From the NCBI RefSeq assembly GCF_019733355.1, contig NZ_JAIHLQ010000013.1:108744-172743 (forward strand): DNA of 64,000 bases, read 5' to 3'. Both the position numbers and the translations under genes were made by a program. Shown here in pieces: positions 1 to 7,721 of this stretch; within the stretch, counting starts at the first letter, position 1, and the number at the start of each line of letters is the position of its first letter. This DNA comes from Pseudomonas baetica. GTDB taxonomy: Bacteria; Pseudomonadota; Gammaproteobacteria; Pseudomonadales; Pseudomonadaceae. The notes below the pieces were generated by a model. The model made no database searches, was not told where the DNA came from, and saw only the letters and a list, made by a program, of their open reading frames with translations.

Positions 1-438
1 GCCTCCTGCGTGTTGATCGTACTGGTGCTGATCGTGCCGTTCGGTTTAGTCGGCGCGTTGCGCATCGTGGCCCTGCCATTACTCGCGGCGCTGTGCAGCC
101 TGGCCAGTCTTGGCTGGCTCGGCCAGCCGCTGACTCTGTTCAGTCTGTTCGGCTTGTTGCTGGTCACGGCCATCAGCGTCGATTACGCGATCCTCATGCG
201 TGAGCAGGTTGGCGGCGCGGCGGTCAGCCTGCTCGGCACGTTGCTGGCCGCCGTGACGACGTGGCTGTCATTCGGCCTGCTGGCGGTGTCGAGCACACCG
301 GCGGTGAGCAACTTCGGTCTGTCAGTGAGCCTCGGACTGGCCTTCAGCTTCATTCTTGCCCCTTGGGCCGGGCGTCATGTCCACACGCCCCTGAATACCA
401 CCGCCATCGCGCCCGAGAGTTCACATGCCCATCATTGA
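1..438 (+). CDS. MMPL/RND-family exporter, C-terminal end (partial)
   Basis: The gene enters from the left edge; only about 145 C-terminal residues are visible, in frame 1. They form several hydrophobic helices with a short 'ISVDYAIL' segment of the kind found in the last membrane bundle of MMPL/RND transporters, then a soluble His-rich tail. In aryl-polyene clusters such an exporter is thought to move the lipid-linked polyene to the outer membrane. The stop overlaps the next start by 14 bases, so the two genes are translationally coupled. The family call is inferred from membrane pattern and cluster context; the true start is outside the window. Confidence 0.8.
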   Translation, partial: ASCVLIVLVLIVPFGLVGALRIVALPLLAALCSLASLGWLGQPLTLFSLFGLLLVTAISVDYAILMREQVGGAAVSLLGTLLAAVTTWLSFGLLAVSSTPAVSNFGLSVSLGLAFSFILAPWAGRHVHTPLNTTAIAPESSHAHH

Positions 439-1672
439 AACGCAGCGTCGCCAGGTCGTCATCATCGGCGCTGGCCCCTCCGGCGCCATCGCCGCCGCGC
501 TGCTCAAGCGCAAGGGCCACGATGTGCTGGTGATCGAGCGCCAGCACTTCCCACGCTTTTCCATCGGTGAAAGCCTGCTCAGTCATTGCCTGGATTTCGT
601 CGAAGAGGCTGGCATGCTCGACGCCGTCAACGCCGCTGGCTTCCAGCGCAAGACCGGCGCGGCGTTTGCCTGGGGCGAGCGCTACAGCGCGTTCGATTTC
701 AGTGACACCTTCACCGACGGCAAACCGACGACATTCCAGGTGCAACGCGCCGATTTCGACAAACTGCTGGCCGACCAAGCGGCGCTGCAAGGTGCTGAAA
801 TCCGCTATGGCGATGCCATCGTCGGCGTCGATTTCGACCGGGCAAAACCACACCTTGATGTGCGCCGCGAAAACGGCAGTGAGTACCGCGTCGAGGCGGA
901 TTTCGTGTTCGATGCCAGTGGTTACGGGCGCGTGCTGTCACGTTTGCTCGATCTCGAAGCGCCGTCGAATTTCCCAGTGCGCCAAGCGGTGTTCACCCAC
1001 GTCGAAGACCACATCGACCACCCGGCCTTCGACCGCGAAAAAATTCTCGTCACCACACACCCGCAACATCGCGATATCTGGTTCTGGACGATCCCGTTCA
1101 GCAACGGCCGCTGCTCGGTGGGCGTGGTCGCCGCCGCAGAACATTTCGCGGGTCGCGATGCTGATCTCGATGCCTGCCTGCGCGGTTTCATCGCCGAGAC
1201 TCCCAGCCTCGCCAGCGTGCTGAACAACGCCGTGTGGGACACCCCGGCGCGCACCCTCGGCGGTTACGCGGCCAACGTCAAAACCCTGCACGGGCCGGGC
1301 TTCGCTTTGCTCGGTAATGCCGCTGAGTTTCTCGACCCGGTGTTCTCCTCGGGCGTGACCATCGCCATGCGTTCGGCGAGCATGGCCGCGGCCGTGCTGC
1401 ACCGTCAGTTGCAAGGCGAAACCGTCGATTGGCAAAGCGAATTTGCCGAGCCGCTCAAACGTGGCGTCGACACCTTCCGCTGCTACGTCGAGGGCTGGTA
1501 CGCCGGCACTTTTCAAGACGTGATTTTTTATGAAGACAGCCAGGCGGAGATTCGCCGGATGATCTGCTCGATCCTCGCCGGTTACGCCTGGGACGAACGC
1601 AACCCGTTCGTCAGCGAAGCGCGCCGCCGGCTGAAGATGATTTCCGAACTTTGTGCAAAGGACGCCCCATGA
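425..1672 (+). CDS. FAD-dependent oxidoreductase, flavin-halogenase-like (APE cluster)
   Basis: A 415-residue flavoprotein. The N-terminal Rossmann motif GAGPSG (residues 15-20) binds FAD, followed by an ER box and the 'FSIGES' segment common to tryptophan-halogenase-type monooxygenases. Residues 219-224 read WFWTIP, which fits the WxWxIP motif of flavin-dependent halogenases. Related proteins sit in aryl-polyene and xanthomonadin clusters, where they may oxidise or halogenate the aryl head group; the substrate cannot be read from sequence. The start at 425 overlaps the exporter stop, and its own stop overlaps the methyltransferase ATG (ATGA). Family is firm; halogenating activity is uncertain. 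Confidence 0.85.
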   Translation: MPIIETQRRQVVIIGAGPSGAIAAALLKRKGHDVLVIERQHFPRFSIGESLLSHCLDFVEEAGMLDAVNAAGFQRKTGAAFAWGERYSAFDFSDTFTDGKPTTFQVQRADFDKLLADQAALQGAEIRYGDAIVGVDFDRAKPHLDVRRENGSEYRVEADFVFDASGYGRVLSRLLDLEAPSNFPVRQAVFTHVEDHIDHPAFDREKILVTTHPQHRDIWFWTIPFSNGRCSVGVVAAAEHFAGRDADLDACLRGFIAETPSLASVLNNAVWDTPARTLGGYAANVKTLHGPGFALLGNAAEFLDPVFSSGVTIAMRSASMAAAVLHRQLQGETVDWQSEFAEPLKRGVDTFRCYVEGWYAGTFQDVIFYEDSQAEIRRMICSILAGYAWDERNPFVSEARRRLKMISELCAKDAP

Positions 1673-2394
1673 GTTACCTGAGCGACAGCTACGTCGAGGA
1701 AACCCGCTTCGGTTTCTGGTTCCTGCGCAGCCATACCTGGCAGCACCATGTGTTACGTGTAGCGATCAACGATTTACGCAGCCTGTTCAGCGAAACGCTG
1801 CCCGCGAACCCGGTGCTGCTGGACGCCGGCTGCGGCCAGGGCAAGTCGTTCCGCTACCTGCGCCAGACCTTCGCCCCGCAACGGTTGATCGGTATCGATG
1901 CCGATCCGCACAGCCTTCAATTGAGCGGTGAAGAAGCGGCGCGGCAGGGTTTGGACGTCGAGTTGATCGGCAGTGATTGCGCAACCCTCAACGTGCCGGA
2001 TGCCAGCGTTGATCTGCTGTTCTGTCACCAGACGTTCCATCACTTGGTCGAACAGGAAAAAGCCCTGGCCGAGTTCTATCGCGTGCTCAAACCGGGTGGC
2101 TATCTGCTGTTCGCCGAGTCAACCGAGGCCTACATTGATACGTGGGTGATTCGTTGGCTGTTCCGTCATCCGATGCATGTGCAGAAGAGTGCGGCGCAGT
2201 ATCTGCAGATGATTCGTGAACAAGGTTTCGAGTTTGGCGAGCGCAATGTCTCGTACCCGTATTTGTGGTGGAGCCGCTCGAAAGATTTTGGCTTGCTGGA
2301 ACGGTTTGGATTGCGCAAGCCCAAGCCGTTTGGCCAGCGGGAGGAAACGTTGGTGAACGTTGTCGCCCGAAAACCATTAGCAGGGGCTTGCTGA
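1669..2394 (+). CDS. Class I SAM-dependent methyltransferase (APE cluster)
   Basis: 241 residues from the ATG at 1669, which overlaps the previous stop as ATGA; an in-frame upstream start at 1651 would lie inside the oxidoreductase gene and lacks this coupling. SAM-binding motif I is seen as LLDAGCGQGKS (about residues 45-55), an acidic motif II around GIDAD, and a post-motif LKPGGYLLF typical of small-molecule methyltransferases. In aryl-polyene clusters a methyltransferase is thought to methylate the aromatic starter ring. The stop TGA shares its A with the ATG of the lipoprotein gene. Substrate is inferred from context only. Confidence 0.85.
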   Translation: MSYLSDSYVEETRFGFWFLRSHTWQHHVLRVAINDLRSLFSETLPANPVLLDAGCGQGKSFRYLRQTFAPQRLIGIDADPHSLQLSGEEAARQGLDVELIGSDCATLNVPDASVDLLFCHQTFHHLVEQEKALAEFYRVLKPGGYLLFAESTEAYIDTWVIRWLFRHPMHVQKSAAQYLQMIREQGFEFGERNVSYPYLWWSRSKDFGLLERFGLRKPKPFGQREETLVNVVARKPLAGAC

Positions 2395-2984
2395 TGCAAC
2401 TCCTAACCTGTGAGAGCGGGCTTGCTCGCGAAAGCGGTGGATCAGCTTGCATTGATGCCGGATGTGCCGACGCCTTCGCGAGCAAGCCCGCTCCCACAGG
2501 GGTTGTGGTGTGGCTGGTATTTTTGGTAACGGCCCTGTTGAGTGGTTGCGCCAGTCAGGCGCCATTGCCAGCAGGCAATCCAACACTGCCGCTGCCGCTG
2601 CAACTGCACATCGAGCGACTCCAGGCCGATCAGCGTCAGGACTGGCTCTTGGTGATCCAGCGCGAAGGCCCCGGCATTCGCTGGTCGATGATGGACCCGC
2701 TCGGCATTCCTCAAGCGCGCCAGCAATTGATCGACGGTCATTGGCAGGCCGACGGTCTGCTGCCGCCCAACCCGCAGGCCCGGGAACTGTTCGCCGCGCT
2801 GCTGTTTGCCCTGACCCCGTCCGGCGAACTGCTACGCAATTACCCCGCCGCGCAGCAGCACGACGGGCAACGTTCCTTGGCGCCGCGCTGGAACATTCGT
2901 TATTCACAACCGTTGAGCTTCGATGTGAACCTGCCTCAAGGCCCGCACTATCGCGTGTCCCCACTCGGTGAACCGACGCCATGA
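2394..2984 (+). CDS. DUF3261-type lipoprotein with REPIN-encoded N-terminus
   Basis: 196 residues if translated from the ATG at 2394, which is coupled to the methyltransferase stop (TGATG) and has AGGGG just upstream. A hydrophobic stretch and lipobox LLSGC put the lipidated cysteine at residue 52, so this looks like an outer-membrane-facing lipoprotein of the DUF3261 type found in aryl-polyene clusters, perhaps a helper for lipid or polyene transport. The oddity is at the front: a complete REPIN (2409-2500) lies inside the reading frame and encodes about residues 6-36. Alternative GTG starts at 2505 and 2508 lie just past the repeat but would leave almost no n-region. The stop overlaps the ketosynthase ATG at 2981. 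Confidence 0.75.
   Translation: MQLLTCESGLARESGGSACIDAGCADAFASKPAPTGVVVWLVFLVTALLSGCASQAPLPAGNPTLPLPLQLHIERLQADQRQDWLLVIQREGPGIRWSMMDPLGIPQARQQLIDGHWQADGLLPPNPQARELFAALLFALTPSGELLRNYPAAQQHDGQRSLAPRWNIRYSQPLSFDVNLPQGPHYRVSPLGEPTP
2409..2500. repeat. REPIN inside the DUF3261 lipoprotein gene
   Basis: An inverted pair of REP units (GAGAGCGGGCTTGCTCGCG on the left, CGCGAGCAAGCCCGCTCCCA on the right) with about 45 bases between. It lies in the N-terminal codons of the lipoprotein gene. Confidence 0.9.
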
Positions 2985-4177
2985 CTGCCTACCTGAATGC
3001 CCTCGGCGTGATCTGCGCCTTGGGTCGCGACAAACAAGAAGTGGCCCGCCAGCTGTTTGCTGGCGATTGCTCGGGCATGTGCCACGAATCAGGCTGGGTG
3101 GCAAATCGCGAACTGCCGGTGGCGGCGGTGCACGGTGAACTGGCGCCGATTCCACCAGCGCTCGCGGACCAGAGCAGCCGCAACAATCAACTGTTACTGG
3201 AAGCCGCGCTGCAGATCCGCGAAGACATCGATCAGGCGATCCAGACCTACGGCCGCGAGCGCATCGGCGTGGTGCTCGGCACCAGCACCTCGGGCATCGA
3301 CGAGGCCAGTCGTGGCCTGGCGCACTTCATTCGCGAGCAGCAGTTCCCGGTCGAGTATGACTATCGGCAACAGGAACTCGGCGCGCCGGCCAACTTCCTC
3401 GCTGACTGGCTGCAATTGAGCGGCCCGGCTTATGTGATTTCTACCGCCTGCACCTCCAGCGCCCGCGCCTTGATGAGCGCACAGCGCCTGCTTGATCTGG
3501 GCCTGTGCGACGCGGTGCTGTGCGGCGGTGTCGACAGTTTGTGCAAGCTGACCCTCAACGGTTTCTCGTCGCTGGAAGCCGTGTCCGACGAGCGCTGCAA
3601 TCCGTTCTCGGCCAACCGCAACGGCATCAACATCGGTGAAGCGGCGGTGCTGTTCGTGATGAGCAAGCAACGAGGCGACGGCCCGGCCATTGCCTTGCTC
3701 GGGGCGGGTGCCAGCTCTGACGCGCATCACATTTCCGCCCCGGAACCGAGCGGCCGCGGTGCACTGCAAGCGATGCACAAAGCCTTGAGTCGCGCCCACC
3801 TGCAGGCAGCGCAGATCAACTATCTGAACCTGCACGGCACCGCGACCCAACACAACGACGCCATGGAAAGCCTAGCCGTCGCCACGCTGTTTCCCGACGG
3901 CGTGGCGTGCTCATCGACCAAACCGATGACCGGTCACACCCTTGGTGCTGCCGGTGCGCTGGAAGCTGCTTTCTGTTGGCTGAGCCTGAGCGCCGACAAT
4001 CACGAGCACGCACTACCACCGCACGTCTGGGATGGCCAGGCCGATCCCGCGCTGCCGCCGCTCAAGTGGGTGACTGCGAGCGAACGCCTGACGTCCATTG
4101 CACCGCGCTACCTGATGAGCAACTCGTTTGCCTTCGGGGGCAACAACGTCAGCCTGATTATCGGAGACGCCCCATGA
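2981..4177 (+). CDS. apeO: Beta-ketoacyl-ACP synthase (ApeO-like, APE cluster)
   Basis: 398-residue condensing enzyme of the FabF/KAS-II fold. The catalytic triad is complete: C157 in ISTACTSS, H285 in NLHGTAT, and the K314/H319 region STKPMTGHT. It should elongate the polyene chain by decarboxylative condensation. An active-site cysteine argues for the catalytic partner rather than a chain-length factor. In the E. coli-type cluster the last genes are ketosynthase, dehydratase, ketoreductase, ketosynthase (apeO-P-Q-R), the same order as here, which is why I use that symbol. The start overlaps the lipoprotein stop and the stop overlaps the next ATG. Confidence 0.88.
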   Translation: MTAYLNALGVICALGRDKQEVARQLFAGDCSGMCHESGWVANRELPVAAVHGELAPIPPALADQSSRNNQLLLEAALQIREDIDQAIQTYGRERIGVVLGTSTSGIDEASRGLAHFIREQQFPVEYDYRQQELGAPANFLADWLQLSGPAYVISTACTSSARALMSAQRLLDLGLCDAVLCGGVDSLCKLTLNGFSSLEAVSDERCNPFSANRNGINIGEAAVLFVMSKQRGDGPAIALLGAGASSDAHHISAPEPSGRGALQAMHKALSRAHLQAAQINYLNLHGTATQHNDAMESLAVATLFPDGVACSSTKPMTGHTLGAAGALEAAFCWLSLSADNHEHALPPHVWDGQADPALPPLKWVTASERLTSIAPRYLMSNSFAFGGNNVSLIIGDAP

Positions 4178-4638
4178 CCGACTGGCCGCTCGCCGAATTA
4201 CTGCCGCACGCCGGCGACATGATCCTGATCGACAAGATCATCAGCTTCGATGAAGAGCAGATTTACACCCGGCTCACGGTCAAGCCTGACGGCCTGTTCA
4301 GCCTGCCCGACGGTAGCCTGCCCGCGTGGGTGGGCATCGAACTGATGGCGCAAAGCGTCGCTGCCTTCGCCGGTTGCCATGCACGATTGAAAGGCAATCC
4401 GGTGGAGCTGGGCTTCCTGCTCGGCACGCGCAAGTTCGAGTGCAACGTCGCCGCGTTCGCGGCTGGCAGCGAGTTGACCGTTCACGGCATCCGCTCGCTG
4501 GAAGACGACAACGGCATGGGCGTATTCGAATGCCATATCAACGCTGACGGCATCCACGCCAGCGCCCGGCTGAATGTATTCCGCCCACCTGCGGCGGCTG
4601 ATTATCTTGAACAGAAAAAGGCGTCGAACGATGACTGA
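4174..4638 (+). CDS. apeP: Hotdog-fold 3-hydroxyacyl-ACP dehydratase (ApeP-like)
   Basis: 154 residues from ATG 4174, coupled to the preceding stop by ATGA; upstream in-frame starts lie inside the ketosynthase gene and are not needed. The start 'LLPHAGDMILIDKI' resembles the LPHR..MLLVD segment of FabZ/FabA-type dehydratases, and the WVGIELMAQS helix (about residues 50-60) matches the hotdog central helix. It would remove water from the 3-hydroxyacyl intermediate to build the conjugated double bonds. In the E. coli system ApeP pairs with a second dehydratase, ApeI, which would lie upstream of this window. It overlaps the reductase start by 8 bases. Confidence 0.85.
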   Translation: MTDWPLAELLPHAGDMILIDKIISFDEEQIYTRLTVKPDGLFSLPDGSLPAWVGIELMAQSVAAFAGCHARLKGNPVELGFLLGTRKFECNVAAFAAGSELTVHGIRSLEDDNGMGVFECHINADGIHASARLNVFRPPAAADYLEQKKASNDD

Positions 4639-5359
4639 ATCCGTACTGGTCACCGGCTCCAGCCGTGGCATCGGCCGCGCCATTGCGTTGCGCCTGGCGC
4701 AAGCCGGGCACGACATCGTCCTGCATTGCCGCAGCGGCGTTGCCGAGGCGCAAGCGGTACAGGCTGAAATCGAAGCGCTGGGCCGCCACGCGCGCATCCT
4801 GCAATTCGATGTAGCCGATCGCGAAGCCTGCAAAAGCATCCTCGAAGCCGACGTCGAAACCCACGGTGCCTATTACGGCGTCGTGCTCAACGCCGGCCTG
4901 ACCCGCGACGGCGCTTTCCCCGCGCTGAGCGACGACGATTGGGACGTGGTACTGCGCACCAACCTCGACGGTTTCTATAACGTCCTGCACCCGGTGATGA
5001 TGCCGATGATCCGCCGCCGAGCCGCCGGTCGCATTGTTTGCATCACGTCAGTGTCGGGCTTGATCGGCAACCGTGGCCAGGTCAACTACAGCGCCTCCAA
5101 GGCTGGCGTGATCGGTGCGGCGAAAGCGTTGGCGATTGAACTGGGCAAGCGCAAAATCACCGTTAACTGCGTCGCGCCGGGCCTGATCGACACGGCGATG
5201 CTCGACGAAAACGTGCCGGTGGAAGAACTGATGAAAATGATCCCCGCGCAACGCATGGGCACCCCTGAAGAGGTGGCCGGTGCGGTGAATTTCCTGATGT
5301 CGGCGGAAGCCTCGTACATCACCCGCCAGGTCCTGGCGGTCAACGGAGGCTTGTGCTGA
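4631..5359 (+). CDS. apeQ: 3-ketoacyl-ACP reductase, FabG/SDR family (ApeQ-like)
   Basis: 242-residue short-chain dehydrogenase/reductase. The NADPH motif GSSRGIG is at residues 9-15, NAG at 87-89, and the catalytic residues are S140, Y153 and K157 in the YSASK motif, spaced as in FabG. It reduces the 3-keto group in each elongation round of the polyene. The C-terminus 'VNGGLC' fits the FabG family end. The ATG at 4631 lies inside the dehydratase 3' end; the longer ORF beginning at 4574 would add a non-conserved leader. The stop TGA shares its A with the ATG of the next ketosynthase. Confidence 0.9.
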   Translation: MTESVLVTGSSRGIGRAIALRLAQAGHDIVLHCRSGVAEAQAVQAEIEALGRHARILQFDVADREACKSILEADVETHGAYYGVVLNAGLTRDGAFPALSDDDWDVVLRTNLDGFYNVLHPVMMPMIRRRAAGRIVCITSVSGLIGNRGQVNYSASKAGVIGAAKALAIELGKRKITVNCVAPGLIDTAMLDENVPVEELMKMIPAQRMGTPEEVAGAVNFLMSAEASYITRQVLAVNGGLC

Positions 5360-6594
5360 TGAAGCGCGTTGTCGTCACCGGCATGGCCGGCATCACCTCG
5401 CTGGGCAGCGACTGGGAAACCATCTCGGGCAACTTCGCGGCCAACCGCAGCGGCATTCGGCGGATGGACGAGTGGGATCGCTTCAGCGAACTCAATACGC
5501 GTCTGGCCGGGCCCATCGATGATTTTGTCGTCCCTGCACATTGAACGCGCAAACAACTGCGCAGCATGGGCCGGGTGTCGCGACTCGCCGTCGGCGCGGC
5601 GGAAAAAGCCCTCGCCGATGCCGGTTTGCTCGGCGACGAATCGATCAGGGACGGGCGCATGGGCGTGGCTTGCGGCTCGTCCACCGGCAGCACCGACGAG
5701 ATCAAAGCGTTCGGCAACATGTTGCTGAACTCGGTAGCAGAAGGCCTGAACGCCAACTCCTACGTGCGAATGATGCCGCACACCACCGCCGCCAATATCA
5801 GTATCTTCTTCGGCCTCACCGGGCGCCTGATCCCGACGTCCAGCGCCTGCACCAGCGGCAGTCAGGGCATCGGCTACGCCTATGAGGCGATCAAGTTCGG
5901 TCGCTTGCCGCTGATGCTCGCTGGCGGTGCCGAAGAACTCTGCCCGACCGAAGCCATGGTCTTCGACGCGCTCTACGCCACCAGCCTGAAAAACGATGCG
6001 CCACAAACCAGCCCTCGCCCCTACGACAAGGGCCGCGACGGTCTGGTGATCGGTGAGGGCGGCGGCATGCTGGTGCTCGAAGAGCTGGAACGCGCCCTCG
6101 CTCGCGGCGCGCATATCCATGCCGAAATCGTCGGTTTCGGCAGCAACGCCGACGGCCAGCACACCACCCGCCCGGAACAAACCACCATGCGCCGCGCAAT
6201 GGAACTGGCGCTGGAAGACGCCGGGCTGACGCCGCAGGCCATCGGTTATGTCAATGGTCACGGCACGGCGACAGAACAGGGCGACATTGCCGAAACACTG
6301 GCGACCAGCAGCTTGTTCGGCGAACGCATGCCGATCAGCTCGCAGAAGAGTTTCCTCGGCCACACGCTCGGAGCCTGCGGGGCGCTGGAGTCGTGGTTCA
6401 GCATCGAGATGATGAATCGCGATCTGTACGTGCACACGTTCAATCTCGACGAGGTCGATCCGCACTGCGGCAAACTCGATTACCTGCGCGGCGAATTCCG
6501 CCCGATGCATCACGACTACGTGATGAACAACAATTTCGCTTTTGGTGGCGTCAACACCTCGTTGATTTTCCGCCGCTGGCCGCAACCGAATTAA
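5359..6594 (+). pseudogene. apeR: Second beta-ketoacyl-ACP synthase (ApeR-like), interrupted by in-frame TGA
   Basis: The reading frame from ATG 5359 to the stop at 6594 would give a normal-length ketosynthase of about 410 residues, but codon 62 (5542-5544) is TGA. Both sides are in the same frame, so this is a nonsense change, not a frameshift; TGG to TGA is the simplest explanation. Downstream, the catalytic residues are intact: C164 in SSACTSG, H301 in NGHGTAT, K330 and H335 in QKSFLGHT. The next in-frame ATG (5566, codon 70) has no clear ribosome binding site and would drop the first strands of the fold. It is probably a young pseudogene, unless the TGA is a sequencing error or is read through. 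Confidence 0.8.
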
Positions 6595-6614
6595 TCCAGG
6601 TCAAGGAGACCTCC

Positions 6615-7058
6615 ATGCACTTCAAGAAACTCGCTGCCTTCACTCTGATGCTCTGCGCCTTGCCGGCCGTCAGCCAGGCCCGTGACACGGCGGTTTACCT
6701 GCCGTTCGACAAGGCCGTCGCCGAAGCGACCCGCTCGGGCAAAATCGATGGCAGCGTGAAGTTCTATCTGGCCGGCAACACCCCGGCCGGCAAAGTCACC
6801 GTACTCAGCCCCGGCGCCGTGACCAACAAGAAAACCAACGCTTTCAACAAATCCGACACCGTCGCCTGCGAGTGGGTCGTTCAATCGGCAATCATCAGCC
6901 TGCATCAAGCGGCGAAAAATGCCGGGGCCAATGCAGTGACCAATATCGTCAGCTTCTACAAGAGCAACGAGCGCAAGGATGCACAGACGTACGAATGCCA
7001 CGCGGGCGCGATTCTGGCGGGGGTTGCGTTGAAGGGCGATCTGGCGAAGGTTCAGTAA
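6615..7058 (+). CDS. Small secreted 'excinuclease-like' protein, copy 1
   Basis: 147 residues from ATG 6615 with a good AAGGAG ribosome binding site at about 6603. The N-terminus is a signal peptide with probable cleavage after VSQA (about residue 22), so the mature protein of about 125 residues should be periplasmic or secreted. Relatives are often labelled 'excinuclease' in Pseudomonas genomes; nothing here resembles UvrA and the name is probably a legacy error. Two conserved cysteines (ACEW and YECHAG) could form a disulphide. It begins 20 bases after the APE ketosynthase stop and may be transcribed with that cluster. Function unknown. A paralogue lies at 7722-8159. Confidence 0.8.
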   Translation: MHFKKLAAFTLMLCALPAVSQARDTAVYLPFDKAVAEATRSGKIDGSVKFYLAGNTPAGKVTVLSPGAVTNKKTNAFNKSDTVACEWVVQSAIISLHQAAKNAGANAVTNIVSFYKSNERKDAQTYECHAGAILAGVALKGDLAKVQ

Positions 7059-7093
7059 GACGGTGATGCATTGTCGTCATGGAGCTTGCTCCC

Positions 7094-7221
7094 GACGCCA
7101 ATGCCGTAATCAACATCGCCAGCGTCGACCAGCGTGACCTTTACAAAGACACCGGAAATTCCAGTGCAGCGCTGGGATGTTGGTGTCGAGCGTGGCGTTG
7201 CGTGGGGATTTGGCGTACGTG
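7094..7221 (+). pseudogene. Decayed third copy of the excinuclease-like family
   Basis: Two short matches to the flanking paralogues lie here in different frames. From 7094 the sequence reads DANAVINIAS, like GANAVTNIVS of copy 1 and GANAVVNIVS of copy 2. From 7189 it reads SVALRGDLAYV, like GVALKGDLAKV and RVALKGDLVRL. The frames differ by one base and the first two thirds of the gene are missing. It is a remnant of a tandem array, directly downstream of copy 1, and not a functional gene. Confidence 0.7.
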
Positions 7222-7238
7222 GATTGGTGGGACTGTAG

Positions 7239-7276
7239 AAACGACAAAGGGCGCCTGAATTGGCGCCCTTTGTCGT
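7239..7276. terminator. Bidirectional intrinsic terminator
   Basis: A perfect palindrome with arms AACGACAAAGGGCGCC and GGCGCCCTTTGTCGTT around a short TGAATT loop. It lies just past the antitoxin stop on the minus strand and also closes the plus-strand APE/excinuclease-like unit. Confidence 0.75.
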
Positions 7277-7286
7277 TCGACTCAAC

Positions 7287-7574
7287 TCAAGTGCTGGCAT
7301 GTAACTTCAGTCCTAAAGCTTTCACTACTTTCACGATTGTCCCGAACTCGGGGTTTCCTTCACCTGACAATGCGCGGTAGAGGCTCTCCCGGGAAAGCCC
7401 AGCGTCACGTGCGACTTGAGTCATGCCTCGCGCTCTCGCAAGGGTGCCAAGCGCCTTGGCGATGAAGGCCGGATCGTCTCCAGCCTCCTCCATACAGGCA
7501 TCGAGATAGTTAGCCATGTCCTCTTCTGTCTTGAGGTACTCGGCTGAGTCCCAACGAGCGAATTGTTCGGTCAT
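7287..7574 (-). CDS. Addiction-module antidote protein, HI1420/HigA type
   Basis: 95-residue DNA-binding antitoxin. The second half is an XRE-type helix-turn-helix (about residues 40-90) with the family-typical run ARARGMTQVARDAGLSRESL followed by SGEGNPEFGT. These antitoxins neutralise a RelE/ParE-like toxin encoded just upstream and repress the shared promoter. Here the ATG at 7574 overlaps the stop of a toxin gene as ATGA, the usual toxin-antitoxin coupling, but only the toxin 3' end survives (7571-7699). The antitoxin itself shows no damage. With the upstream half gone, its original promoter is probably lost, so expression is uncertain. Confidence 0.85.
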   Translation of the reverse strand: MTEQFARWDSAEYLKTEEDMANYLDACMEEAGDDPAFIAKALGTLARARGMTQVARDAGLSRESLYRALSGEGNPEFGTIVKVVKALGLKLHAST

Positions 7575-7699
7575 GGATTGTTCTCCTGCCAGGACTCCGC
7601 GATGAGCCTGGCTTGCTTGATGTCTCGGGGTTGGCCGCTCTTATCTCCACCACAAAGGAGGATGACTAGTTCTACACTCGTTAAATCGTTGAGTTTCGC
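7571..7699 (-). pseudogene. Truncated HI1419/HigB-type toxin, C-terminal remnant
   Basis: On the minus strand an open stretch of 42 codons before the stop at 7571 ends in LLCGGDKSGQPRDIKQA followed by a short helix. This is the recognisable C-terminus of the RelE-superfamily killer proteins of the HI1419 type (usually about 95-100 residues). Reading further upstream in this frame hits a TGA at 7700-7702, then the start of the excinuclease-like copy 2 on the other strand (ATG 7722). About the first 55-60 residues of toxin are missing, so it should be inactive. The four-base overlap with the antitoxin start is preserved. Confidence 0.75.
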
Positions 7700-7721
7700 T
7701 CACTGAGTCAAGGAGATGACC

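Noticed and set aside
3907..4173. Extended N-terminus for the dehydratase
   Set aside because: The upstream part reads through the ketosynthase gene in another frame; ATG 4174 overlaps the stop as ATGA and starts the conserved domain.
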